Source: Sinomonas cyclohexanicum (lineage in GTDB: Bacteria > Actinomycetota > Actinomycetes > Actinomycetales > Micrococcaceae). From it: a stretch of 64,000 bases of DNA. Shown here piece by piece: positions 27,562-36,140 of the stretch. The notes under the pieces are model-generated. The model was not told where the DNA came from. It did no database searches and saw nothing but the letters and a program-made list of their open reading frames with translations. The stretch's first letter is position 1. Each line of letters opens with the position of its first letter. A program made the translations under genes and the position numbers. Where the stretch lies: assembly GCF_020886775.1 (NCBI RefSeq), contig NZ_AP024525.1, positions 1,364,001 to 1,428,000 on the forward strand, read 5' to 3'.

Positions 27562-30312
27562 GTGGTGGCGCTCCCGGAGACCCGGTTACGGGCGGGGGAC
27601 GAGCCGACACGTCGCGAGTCCATCCTCGCCGCAGCCGAGTCGCTGCGGCGCGGCGGCCCGAACGCGGTCCTGCTCGCGGGCGAGGAGGGGTCGGGGCGCA
27701 CCTACCTGCTCGAGGCCATCGTGGCCGAGATCGCGGACGAGGTTGTCCCGTTGCGGATCGACACGGGCCGCAGCCTCAAGCGCATCCCCTATGCCGCGCT
27801 CCTGCCGCAGCTGCCGGGCCTGACGGTGGACGAGGTCGGCGATCGGGTCGGGGTCCTGCGCGCGCTGTGGGGGCGCCTCCACCGTGCATCGGAGGAGTCC
27901 GGGCGCCCCGTCCTGCTCGTCGTCGACGACGCGCAGGACCTCGACGAGGGCTCGGCCGACCTCGTTGCGGAGGCCGTCGCGTCGTCGTGGGTCCGCCTGC
28001 TCGCGGCGGGCACCAACCGCAGCGGCCTGCCTGCTGACTTCCTCGCCCTCTGGCAGGACGGCATCGCCGAGCGGATCGAGGTGCCCCCGCTGACGCTCCT
28101 TGAGGCACAGTCGCTCGCAGAATCCCGGTTGGCCGATACTCAGAAGGGCGGGCGGCTGTCGGTGACGGCCGCCCGCGTGCTGCACCGGCTCAGCGGGGGC
28201 AACCCGCAGCACGTGGTGGCCATCGTCGACGAGGCGCGCGACGCGGGCACCCTCGTGCGTCTCGGGGGCCTGTGGCTCCTGACCCCCGCGTTCCACAGCC
28301 GCGGCGAGGCTCTCGCGGAGCGCGTGCGGGTCGGCCTCGACGAGCTCACGGCACACGAGAGGGAGTCACTGACCCTCGTGGCGCTCACCGAACCGCTCCC
28401 ACGGCCCGCCGCCCGTCTCCTCGTCCCGCGCCCGGAGCTGGACCGCCTCGTGGAGAAGGGATGGATCGTCGAGGGCGACGATGCCGGCCTCCGCATGCGG
28501 TCGAGGCTCCAGGGCGATGCCGTGCGGGCGATGTCGACCCTCACACGCCGCCTGCACCTGTACCGGAGGGCACAGTCCGTGGCCCCGGATGACCTGGTGC
28601 GGCCGGCCAACGAGCTCCGGCTGCTGGAACTCGCGCTGGACGCCGGCGTGGTGATGTCTCCGGCCGACCTGTCCCGGGGCGCCGCCACGGCGGTGCGTCG
28701 TTTCAACAGCGAGCTGGCCCTTCGCGCCGCCGCCATGATCGACTCGGAGGCGGAACTCTCGCTCGCACGCGGGATCGTGGCACGGGCCCACGTCAACCTC
28801 GGGGCCCCTGAGGCTGCCCTGGCCGCCCTCAGGCCTGACCCCGCCAATCCCGCCGACGTGGCCGATCTCCTCGCCGGATCCCTCGTCAAGTTCACGGTGC
28901 GCCTCGCACTCGGCGACGTGGACGCCGTCGACCGCGACGTCCAGGCCCTCGAGGCGGCGGCCGACACCGCCGGCGCCGCCGGCGGATCCTCGCCGGCGGG
29001 TGCGAAGGAGGCTGTCCTGAGGCGCGCGCGCCTGCTCCGGGCGCTGGCGGCCGCGGAGCGTGCCGACTTCAGTGCGGTCGCCGCCGCCCTCCGCGACGAC
29101 AGCCAGTCTGCTCACGGCAAGACCGCCCCGGAGATCGAGAGGATCGTCTGGAGCGTCCTCGAGTCCGAGGTCCAGCTCGCCGCCGGCAGGTACGAGTCCG
29201 CCGCAACGTCCGCCGGCCTGGCCCTCTCGGCACGGGGCATCGACGACGAGCACTTCCCCCTGACCGAGCACGCACTGGTCAGGTACCTGGCGGGCACCGT
29301 CCTGGCGGGCGACTGGCCGGGGGTCGAGAGGCTCGTGGGCTTCTACGAGACGGGCCATGCGAGGCCGCTCGTGGTCTTCGGCCCGGGGCTGGACTGTGCC
29401 CGCTCGTACGTGCTGCTGCGTCAGGGCAGGAGCAGGGAGGCCCTCGTCCTCGTCAGCGACGCCGCGCAGAACCTTGACTTCATCGATCCCCTCCAGCTGC
29501 GGGGTCTCGCGTGGTCGTTCGCGGCGTGGGCCGCGGCCGCGATCGGCCGTCCGGAGGAGGCGCGGGCGAGCCTGTCCCGCGCCGATGCCATGGCGGCTGT
29601 CGGCAGCGCCGCGATGCGCCGGCTCGCGGCACTGCACCGCGCCGGCGCCCGCGAGATGCTCGAGCCCCGGACCGGCCTGCCGCTTGTGCGGGCCATGGCG
29701 GAGGAGGACCGCGAATCCGGCCGCACAGGGTGGGAACTGCTCGCCCGCATCATCGGCTTCGAGCTCGGCGACTCGGACGAGGGCGGGCGCGGGGCCGTCC
29801 TCGCCGCAGACGCGCAGGGGCCGTGGGCGGCGGCCTGGGGGGCCTGGGCGCGGGCCGAGTCACGGGAGGCGTCCCAGACCGGCCGCGCCGCGGACCCCGA
29901 CGACCTCACGCTGACCGCCGACGACTACCTGTCCGCTGGCGATCTCTTCCGTGACCTCGGGATCCTCCGCCGTGCCCGTGCCGCCTACGCGCGGGCCGCG
30001 GGGTGCCTCGATGCGCTCGGGAACCGGACATCCGCGCGCAGGGCTGCCGCGGCGGCCGCGGCGTGCGAGCACGCGGGGGAGGCCATCGTCGCGGGCGAGC
30101 GCGAAGAGGCGATCCTGGCGTCCCTCCGGCTCAGCGCGCGCGAGCAGGACGTCGTCGACCTGGCCGTGCAGGGCCTGACCGACCGGGTCATCGCGGACAG
30201 GCTCCACCTCTCGGTACGCACCGTCGAGGGGCATCTGCACCGCAGCTACGCCAAGCTCGGCATCCGCGGCCGTGACGAACTGCGCGACGCGGTCATCGAA
30301 GACCGCCCCTGA
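27562..30312 (+). CDS. Large LuxR-family transcriptional regulator B2 (STAND NTPase type)
   Basis: 916 residues from GTG 27562 (GTG 27565 is an alternative). Walker B is VLLVVDDAQDLD (about 117-128), normal for the family, but the P-loop reads GEEGSGRT with Arg46 in place of the invariant Lys, which should weaken ATP hydrolysis or binding. The middle is helical and TPR-like; the C-terminal LuxR domain shows LSAREQDVVDLAVQGLTDRVIADRL and SVRTVEGHLHRSYAKL. It begins 1 base after luxR-A2, so the pair repeats the luxR-A1/B1 arrangement. The EPS gene cluster starts 229 bases downstream on the same strand. Confidence 0.88.
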   Translation: MVALPETRLRAGDEPTRRESILAAAESLRRGGPNAVLLAGEEGSGRTYLLEAIVAEIADEVVPLRIDTGRSLKRIPYAALLPQLPGLTVDEVGDRVGVLRALWGRLHRASEESGRPVLLVVDDAQDLDEGSADLVAEAVASSWVRLLAAGTNRSGLPADFLALWQDGIAERIEVPPLTLLEAQSLAESRLADTQKGGRLSVTAARVLHRLSGGNPQHVVAIVDEARDAGTLVRLGGLWLLTPAFHSRGEALAERVRVGLDELTAHERESLTLVALTEPLPRPAARLLVPRPELDRLVEKGWIVEGDDAGLRMRSRLQGDAVRAMSTLTRRLHLYRRAQSVAPDDLVRPANELRLLELALDAGVVMSPADLSRGAATAVRRFNSELALRAAAMIDSEAELSLARGIVARAHVNLGAPEAALAALRPDPANPADVADLLAGSLVKFTVRLALGDVDAVDRDVQALEAAADTAGAAGGSSPAGAKEAVLRRARLLRALAAAERADFSAVAAALRDDSQSAHGKTAPEIERIVWSVLESEVQLAAGRYESAATSAGLALSARGIDDEHFPLTEHALVRYLAGTVLAGDWPGVERLVGFYETGHARPLVVFGPGLDCARSYVLLRQGRSREALVLVSDAAQNLDFIDPLQLRGLAWSFAAWAAAAIGRPEEARASLSRADAMAAVGSAAMRRLAALHRAGAREMLEPRTGLPLVRAMAEEDRESGRTGWELLARIIGFELGDSDEGGRGAVLAADAQGPWAAAWGAWARAESREASQTGRAADPDDLTLTADDYLSAGDLFRDLGILRRARAAYARAAGCLDALGNRTSARRAAAAAAACEHAGEAIVAGEREEAILASLRLSAREQDVVDLAVQGLTDRVIADRLHLSVRTVEGHLHRSYAKLGIRGRDELRDAVIEDRP

Positions 30313-30541
30313 CGCCCCGCCGGACCCGGTGCCCGAGTAGGGCCAGCGGCACCCGCCCGGGCGGCGGGAGGGCCCCAAGTAATGTCGTCCCGGCCCACTG
30401 AGTACCCGCCAAGGGTTCCACCGGGATGGCCCGATCCCAGCTCGCGTACCCGTTACTGGTGACCCCCGCCCGGCGCTGGCCTGTACTGGTGGAGGTGGGA
30501 TCGGCACAGGCCGGACCCCTTCGGAAGCCGAGGTGAGACCC
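30313..30541 (+). promoter_or_regulatory. Upstream region of the exopolysaccharide operon
   Basis: 229 bases without a gene. It holds TACTGGTG twice, at 30454-30461 and 30484-30491, exactly 30 bp apart, and GAGTAC at 30400-30405, a word also found before luxR-A2 and at the end of luxR-B1. The ribosome site GAGGTGA lies 5 bases before the ATG at 30542. Because the following 15 genes are tightly packed, this region most likely carries the main EPS promoter; no clear -10/-35 pair was identified. Confidence 0.4.
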
Positions 30542-32044
30542 ATGTCGGTAGGCGCCCAGCAGCACCCGGCGCACGGCAGCGCGCTTCCCGGAGCCCGCCA
30601 CTGGCACATGGCCCGCCGCCGCTCCACCGCCCGTATCGCCAGGAGCCCCCGCGCGCAGGGCTGGCCCCGGCGCTACGCCGCGTACCTGCGCATCGCCGAC
30701 GCCGTCGTCGTGCTCGCCGTGGTCGCGGTGTCCGTGGCTGCGATCGACCGGAGCGCTCGGGCCGCGGTTCCAATCGCCGTCCTGGCCTGCGCATGGCCGT
30801 TCGCGCTGGGCGTCTACGGCAGCCGAGAACACTCGGTGCTCGGCATCGGCGCCGAGGAGTACCGCCGTGTCGTCGCCGCCACGGTGCAGCTGTTCGCGGC
30901 GGTCGCGATCGCCGTCGTGATCCTGGACGGATCCCTTCCGGCGCGGGTCTTCGTCGCCGTGTTCGCGGGCGGACTCCCGGCCCTGCTCCTGATGCGCTGG
31001 GCCTCCCGACGGTGGCTGAGCCGCCAGCGCCAGGATGGGCTCTACCTGACACCGACGATCGTGGTGGGCGAGGCGGAGGACGTCCGCTACGTGGTGCGCC
31101 GGATCGCCGGCAGCGCAGGAGCGCCCTATGACGTGCTCGGGGCGGTCCTGCCCGGCGGGCGACGCGGCCAGGCCCTCACCGTCGACGGCGAGCGCCTGCC
31201 GGTGCTCTGCTCGACCGACGACGTGGTCCGCACCGTCGCGCTGAAGAAGGCCGCCGCCGTCATCATCGCCGGACCCGTGCCGGGCGGCAACCAGTACCTG
31301 CGCGAGCTCGGGTGGAACCTCGAGGCGCACGACGCCGAGCTCGTCCTCGCGTCGTCGCTCACCAACGTCGCGGGACCCCGGATCCACTGGAGGCCGGTGC
31401 AGGGGCTGCCGCTCATGGAGGTCGATCTCCCGCACTACTCGGGGGCCCGGCACGTGGTCAAGCGTGCCATGGACGTGGCCCTCGGCACGGCCGCGATCGT
31501 GGTCCTCGCGCCGGTGCTCGCGGCGCTCGCCCTCGTGGTGCGCCTCGATTCGCCCGGGCCCGTGCTCTTCCGGCAGGAGCGCATCGGCAAGGGCGGCCAG
31601 CCGTTCGCCATGCTCAAGTTCCGTTCGATGGTCCAGGACGCGGAGTCGCAGCGGGCCTCGCTCGCCACGGCCAACGAGGGCTCGGGGGTGCTGTTCAAGA
31701 TCAAGGACGATCCCCGGATCACGCGCTGCGGGCACTGGATGCGCCGGTTCTCCCTCGACGAGCTGCCGCAGTTCATCAACGTGGTGCGCGGCGACATGAG
31801 CCTCGTCGGACCGCGGCCGCCGCTCGCCAGCGAGGTGGGGGAGTACGAGCGCTACACGCGCCGGCGCATGCTCATCAAGCCGGGCATCACGGGGCTGTGG
31901 CAGATCAGCGGACGCTCCGACCTGCCTTGGGACGACGCGGTCCGCCTCGACCTGTACTACGTGGAGAACTGGTCGCTCACCGGCGACCTCATGATCCTGT
32001 GGCGCACCTTCCGCGCCGTCCTGTCCAGCTCGGGAGCCTACTAG
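30542..32044 (+). CDS. Polyprenyl glycosylphosphotransferase (EPS priming enzyme)
   Basis: 500 residues. It should transfer a sugar-1-phosphate from a nucleotide sugar to undecaprenyl phosphate, starting the repeat unit at the membrane. Four or five N-terminal helices (about 45-165) precede a CoA-binding-like domain; the C-terminal bacterial sugar transferase domain (from about 306) starts KRAMDVALGTAAIVV and has SPGPVLFRQERIG, FAMLKFRSM, RCGHWMRRFSLDELPQ, RGDMSLVGPRPPL and KPGITGLWQISGRSD. This is the WbaP/CpsE/ExoY-type layout. ATG 30542 is used rather than GTG 30533 because GAGGTGA lies 5 bases upstream of it. First gene of the rightward EPS operon. Confidence 0.9.
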   Translation: MSVGAQQHPAHGSALPGARHWHMARRRSTARIARSPRAQGWPRRYAAYLRIADAVVVLAVVAVSVAAIDRSARAAVPIAVLACAWPFALGVYGSREHSVLGIGAEEYRRVVAATVQLFAAVAIAVVILDGSLPARVFVAVFAGGLPALLLMRWASRRWLSRQRQDGLYLTPTIVVGEAEDVRYVVRRIAGSAGAPYDVLGAVLPGGRRGQALTVDGERLPVLCSTDDVVRTVALKKAAAVIIAGPVPGGNQYLRELGWNLEAHDAELVLASSLTNVAGPRIHWRPVQGLPLMEVDLPHYSGARHVVKRAMDVALGTAAIVVLAPVLAALALVVRLDSPGPVLFRQERIGKGGQPFAMLKFRSMVQDAESQRASLATANEGSGVLFKIKDDPRITRCGHWMRRFSLDELPQFINVVRGDMSLVGPRPPLASEVGEYERYTRRRMLIKPGITGLWQISGRSDLPWDDAVRLDLYYVENWSLTGDLMILWRTFRAVLSSSGAY

Positions 32045-32133
32045 GCGCGCTCTGGCGCACTCCCACCGAATCCACACCCGATTCCACACCATCCACTCGC
32101 ACCCGTCCGCATCCACGAAGGAGGACGCCCACG

Positions 32134-33303
32134 ATGGCCGCCTCGCATCCTCTCGTCCACCTCAGTGACCGCCGGCCGGCGCCCCTCGGCGTCGCGGTCG
32201 TCGGAGCCGGCTACTGGGGGCCGAATCTGGCCCGGAACTTCTCCTGCTCGCCCGACTGGGAGCTGAGGGCCATCTGCGACCTCGACGTCGAGCGGGCCGC
32301 CGCGCTCGCGGCGCAGTACGGCGTCCCCGCGCTCGGCTCCCTCGACGAGGCCCTCGACACGGTGGCGCTCGACGCGATAGCGATCGCGACGCCGGCCCGC
32401 ACCCACCACGGGATCGCCCTCACCGCGCTCAGCGCGGGGAAGCACGTCCTCGTCGAGAAGCCGCTCGCGGACCGCTGGGACAAGGGGGCAGACATGGTGC
32501 GGACGGCCGCTTCCTCGGGCCTCGTCCTCATGGCCGACCACACCTACTGCTACACGCCCGCCGTGCAGAAGATGCGCGAGGTGCTGCACGACGGCGACCT
32601 CGGCGAGGTCCTGTACGTGGACTCCGTGCGCATCAACCTCGGCCTCGTCCAGCCCGACGTCGACGTCTTCTGGGACCTCGCCCCGCACGACCTCTCGATC
32701 CTTGACTACATCCTCCCCGGCGGCCTCGCGCCCGAGTCGATCTCCGCCCACGGGGCGGATCCCCTCGGAACCGGCAGGGACTGCATCGGCCACCTCTCCT
32801 TCGACCTGCCCCTCGGGGGGATGGCGCACATTCACGTCAACTGGCTCAGCCCCACCAAGATCCGCCAGATGGTGGTGGGCGGCACCAAGCGGACGCTCGT
32901 GTGGGATGACCTCAACCCCCAGCAGCGCCTCAGCGTCTACGACCGCGGCGTCCAGCTGCCGCCGCGGCCCTCGCGCCGCGCCGCGGACCGCAAGGCCGCG
33001 GCCATTTCATACCGGCTCGGCGACACGTGGTCGCCGGCCTTGCCCGAGCGGGAGGCTCTCGGGCAGATGGTGGCGGAGTTCGCCGCCGCCGTCCGCGAGG
33101 GCCGGCCCTCCGCGACCAGCGGTGAGTCGGCCCTGCGCGTCCTGGGGGTGCTCGACGCCTCGACACGCAGCCTCCAGCGCGGAGGCGCCCAGACCGCCGT
33201 CGTGGGTGCGGCGCCGCCGGCCGAGGCGACGGCCGTGCTCGACGGTGAGCTCGCGGCGTCCTCCGGCCTCATCGACTCGACCCTCAGGGGGGCCGGGGCA
33301 TGA
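32134..33303 (+). CDS. Gfo/Idh/MocA family sugar-nucleotide oxidoreductase
   Basis: 389 residues. The N-terminal Rossmann fold starts GVAVVGAGYWGPNLARNF; the family motif VLVEKPLADRW supplies the conserved EKP. The C-terminal domain carries the dehydrogenase sheet, with FWDLAPHDLSILDY holding the conserved Asp/His pair. It probably oxidises or reduces a nucleotide-linked sugar with NAD(P), as WlbA-type enzymes do in pathways to 3-amino or 2,3-diacetamido sugars, consistent with the epimerase, aminotransferases and acyltransferase that follow. GAAGGAGG lies about 9 bases before ATG 32134. The next gene overlaps its stop. Confidence 0.87.
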   Translation: MAASHPLVHLSDRRPAPLGVAVVGAGYWGPNLARNFSCSPDWELRAICDLDVERAAALAAQYGVPALGSLDEALDTVALDAIAIATPARTHHGIALTALSAGKHVLVEKPLADRWDKGADMVRTAASSGLVLMADHTYCYTPAVQKMREVLHDGDLGEVLYVDSVRINLGLVQPDVDVFWDLAPHDLSILDYILPGGLAPESISAHGADPLGTGRDCIGHLSFDLPLGGMAHIHVNWLSPTKIRQMVVGGTKRTLVWDDLNPQQRLSVYDRGVQLPPRPSRRAADRKAAAISYRLGDTWSPALPEREALGQMVAEFAAAVREGRPSATSGESALRVLGVLDASTRSLQRGGAQTAVVGAAPPAEATAVLDGELAASSGLIDSTLRGAGA

Positions 33304-34295
33304 GCATCCTCGCGGGGGCCTGTGCGCTCGTGACAGGCGGGGCCGGCACTGTGGGTTCGACCATCGTGGACCAGCTCCTCGATGCCGGCGTCGACCACGT
33401 GGACGTCCTGGACAACCTGACCCGGGGCCGCCTCGCCAACCTGGACCACGCGCTTGCCACGGGCAGGGTCCGGCTCATCGAGGCCGACCTGCGGGACCGG
33501 GACGCCGTCCACGATGCGACCGTCGGGAAGGACCTCGTGTTCCACGAGGCCGCCATCCGCATCACGCAGTGCGCCGAGGAGCCCAGGCTGGCGCTCGAGG
33601 TGCTCGTGGACGGCACGTTCACCGTGCTCGAGGCCGCCGCGCAGCACGGCGTCGACAAGGTGGTGCTCGCCTCGAGCGCGTCCGTGTATGGCCAGGCCGA
33701 GGAGTTCCCGACCGGGGAGCGGCACCACCACCACAACAACGACACGTTCTACGGGGCCGCCAAGAGCTTCAACGAGGGCCTGGCCCGCAGCTTCCGGGCA
33801 ATGTACGGGCTCGACTACGTGGCCCTGCGCTACTTCAACGTGTACGGCCCGCGCATGGATGTCCACGGCCTGTACACCGAGGTGCTCGTGCGATGGATGG
33901 AGCGCATCGCGGACGGGCGGCCACCGCTCGTCTACGGCAGCGGCGAGCAGACCATGGACTTCATCTATACCTCGGACGTGGCCAGGGCCAACATCCTGGC
34001 CGCCGAATCGTCGGTCTGCGAGGGCGTCTACAACGTCGCGAGCGGGACCGAGACGAGCCTGCTCGCGCTCGCAGTCGCCCTGCTGGAGGCCATGGACTCG
34101 AACCTCTCGGTCGAGTTCGGGCCTGAGCGGACCGTCAACGCCGTGGCCCGCCGTCTCGCGGACACCGCCGCCGCGACCCGCGACCTGGGGTTCCGCGCCG
34201 AGATGCCGCTCGGCGCGGGCCTGCGCAGGCTCGTCTCCTGGTGGGCCCCGCTGCGCGAGGAGATCGCGGCGGCCCGGGTGGTGGCGGCGTCGTGA
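33300..34295 (+). CDS. NAD-dependent epimerase/dehydratase (extended SDR)
   Basis: 331 residues. The NAD-binding loop is TGGAGTVGS (12-20); the catalytic set is S126/S128 in VLASSASVYG and Y151/K155 in FYGAAKSFNEG; RYFNVYGPRMD and the downstream GEQTMDFIYTSDVA motif are typical of UDP-glucose 4-epimerase-like sugar-nucleotide SDRs. The substrate is unknown. A run of four histidines (142-145) replaces the usual acidic/proline loop just before the catalytic tyrosine. It overlaps the Gfo/Idh gene (ATGA) and the following aminotransferase (GTGA), which fits one sugar pathway. Confidence 0.88.
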   Translation: MSILAGACALVTGGAGTVGSTIVDQLLDAGVDHVDVLDNLTRGRLANLDHALATGRVRLIEADLRDRDAVHDATVGKDLVFHEAAIRITQCAEEPRLALEVLVDGTFTVLEAAAQHGVDKVVLASSASVYGQAEEFPTGERHHHHNNDTFYGAAKSFNEGLARSFRAMYGLDYVALRYFNVYGPRMDVHGLYTEVLVRWMERIADGRPPLVYGSGEQTMDFIYTSDVARANILAAESSVCEGVYNVASGTETSLLALAVALLEAMDSNLSVEFGPERTVNAVARRLADTAAATRDLGFRAEMPLGAGLRRLVSWWAPLREEIAAARVVAAS

Positions 34296-35482
34296 GCCAA
34301 CACGTCGAGATCCAGCCCCCCGCAGCGCCCGCAGGCGAGCGGATCAACGTGATGAAGCCGTGGGTCGGCGCCGAGGAGGCGCGCGCCGTCGCCGACGTCA
34401 TCGCGTCGGGGTGGCTCGCACAGGGGCCACGCGTGGCGGAGTTCGAGAGCGCGTTCGCCGCCGCGCAGGGCACGGCCCACGGGGTCGCGACGTCCAGCTG
34501 CACGTCGGCGCTGCACCTCGCGCTCCTCGTGGCCGGTGTGGGGCCCGGGGACGAGGTGGTGGTCCCCTCGTTCTCATTCATCGCGACGGCCAACGCGCCC
34601 CGGTACGTCGGCGCGGAGCCCGTGTTCGCGGACGTCGACCCGGCCACCGGGAACGTCACCGCGGAGACCGTCGAGGCGGTGCTCGGGCCCCGGTGCGCGG
34701 CGGTGGTCGTCGTGGACCAGGGCGGGGTGCCCGCAGACCTCGCGCCGCTGGCCGCGCTGTGCCGCGGGAAGGGGATCGCGCTCGTCGAGGACGCCGCGTG
34801 CGCCGCAGGTTCCACGTACCGCGGGAGGCCGGTCGGGGTGGGCGCGGACGTCGCCGCGTGGTCGTTCCACCCCCGCAAGCTGCTCACCACCGGCGAGGGC
34901 GGCATGCTCACCACCCCCAACGCCGAGTGGGCCGAGCGGGCCCGCCGCCTGCGGCAGCACGCGGCAAGCGTGTCCGCCGCCGAGCGCCACGAAGCCGTCC
35001 GCGCCCCCGCCGAGCAGTACCTCGAGCTCGGGTTCAACTACCGCATGACCGACCTCCAGGCCGCCGTCGGCCTCGTCCAGCTGGGGCGGCTGCCCGAGAT
35101 GGTCGCACGACGGCGCGAGCTCGCCTCCGCGTACCGCGCCGCGCTCGCGGGGGTCCCCGGCCTCCGGCTCGTGGCCGACCCGCCGTACGGAACCACGAAC
35201 TTCCAGTCGCTGTGGGCCGAGGTGGGCGACGGCTTTCCCCTGGACCGCGACGGGCTGCTCGACGCCCTCGCGGCGGAGGGGATCTCGGCGCGGCCCGGCA
35301 TCATGGCCACACACCTCGAGCCGGCGTTCGCGGGGGCGGGGCACGCGCCGCTGCCGATCACCGAGCGGCTGGCCCGGTCCACCCTCATCCTGCCTCTGTA
35401 CCACGAACTGGGGCACGACGGCGTAGCGCGGGTCTGCGACGCGATCGTCACGGCGTCCCGGGGCGGGGGCGGGCATGCCTGA
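34292..35482 (+). CDS. DegT/DnrJ/EryC1/StrS family aminotransferase 1
   Basis: 396 residues. A PLP-dependent sugar aminotransferase expected to transaminate a keto group of a nucleotide sugar. Family landmarks are INVMKPWVGAEEA, the TSSCTSALHLAL cofactor-phosphate segment, VVPSFSFIATANA, the PLP-ring aspartate in ALVEDAACAAGS, and SFHPRKLLTTGEGGM with Schiff-base Lys196. GTG 34292 overlaps the epimerase stop. The next gene starts 8 bases before its end. Two enzymes of this family in one operon suggest either a doubly aminated sugar or two different amino sugars in the repeat unit. Confidence 0.9.
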   Translation: MSQHVEIQPPAAPAGERINVMKPWVGAEEARAVADVIASGWLAQGPRVAEFESAFAAAQGTAHGVATSSCTSALHLALLVAGVGPGDEVVVPSFSFIATANAPRYVGAEPVFADVDPATGNVTAETVEAVLGPRCAAVVVVDQGGVPADLAPLAALCRGKGIALVEDAACAAGSTYRGRPVGVGADVAAWSFHPRKLLTTGEGGMLTTPNAEWAERARRLRQHAASVSAAERHEAVRAPAEQYLELGFNYRMTDLQAAVGLVQLGRLPEMVARRRELASAYRAALAGVPGLRLVADPPYGTTNFQSLWAEVGDGFPLDRDGLLDALAAEGISARPGIMATHLEPAFAGAGHAPLPITERLARSTLILPLYHELGHDGVARVCDAIVTASRGGGGHA

Positions 35483-36140
35483 GCTGCTGCTGGTCGCCGC
35501 GAGCGGGCTGGCCCGCGAGGTCATGGCGCTCGTGCGCGGCGGCGACCAGTACAACGTGCTCGGGATCCTCGACGACGATCCCCTGCGCACCGGGAGCGTC
35601 CTGGATGGCGCCCACGTGCTCGGGCCCCTGGCCGAGGCCCGCCGGCACCCCGCGGCGCGCCTCGTGGTCTGCGTGGGGAACGGCGCAGCCCGCGCGGACA
35701 TCGTGCGGCGGCTGGGCATCCTCGGCTTCCCGCCCGGCCGCTTCGCAACGATCATCCACCCGAGCGTGTCGATCCCCGAAGGCTGCAGCGTGGGGGAGGG
35801 GAGCATCATCCTGGCGAACGTGGTCATGACGGCGGCGGTCACGGTGGGACGCCACGTCGTGCTCATGCCCGGCGTGGTGCTCACGCACGGCGACTTCGTT
35901 GACGACTACGCGACCTTCGCCGCGGGGGCAGCGCTCGGAGGGTCCGTCGTCGTGAGCCGCGCCGCGTACCTCGGAATGAACTGCAGCGTGCGGCAGCAGA
36001 CGAGGGTGGGTGCACGGGCCGTGATCGGCATGGGCGCCGCCGTGGTGAGGGACGTCCCGGATGGGGAGACGTGGGCCGGAGTCCCGGCACGGCCGCTCGT
36101 TTCGCGCGGCCCCGCGGAGCCGGCGGAGGACGAGACATGA
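35475..36140 (+). CDS. NeuD/PglD-type sugar O- or N-acyltransferase
   Basis: 221 residues. A short N-terminal Rossmann-like domain (LLLVAASGLAREVMALV, LGILDDDP) is followed by a left-handed beta-helix of hexapeptide repeats (from about 95: HPSVSIPEGCSVGEGSIIL, VGRHVVLMPGVVLTHGDFVDDYATF). This is the NeuD/PglD layout, which acetylates amino or hydroxyl groups of nucleotide sugars using acetyl-CoA. The active-site His of the family fits HGD at about 138. Placed between two aminotransferases, it most likely N-acetylates their product. Confidence 0.87.
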   Translation: MPELLLVAASGLAREVMALVRGGDQYNVLGILDDDPLRTGSVLDGAHVLGPLAEARRHPAARLVVCVGNGAARADIVRRLGILGFPPGRFATIIHPSVSIPEGCSVGEGSIILANVVMTAAVTVGRHVVLMPGVVLTHGDFVDDYATFAAGAALGGSVVVSRAAYLGMNCSVRQQTRVGARAVIGMGAAVVRDVPDGETWAGVPARPLVSRGPAEPAEDET

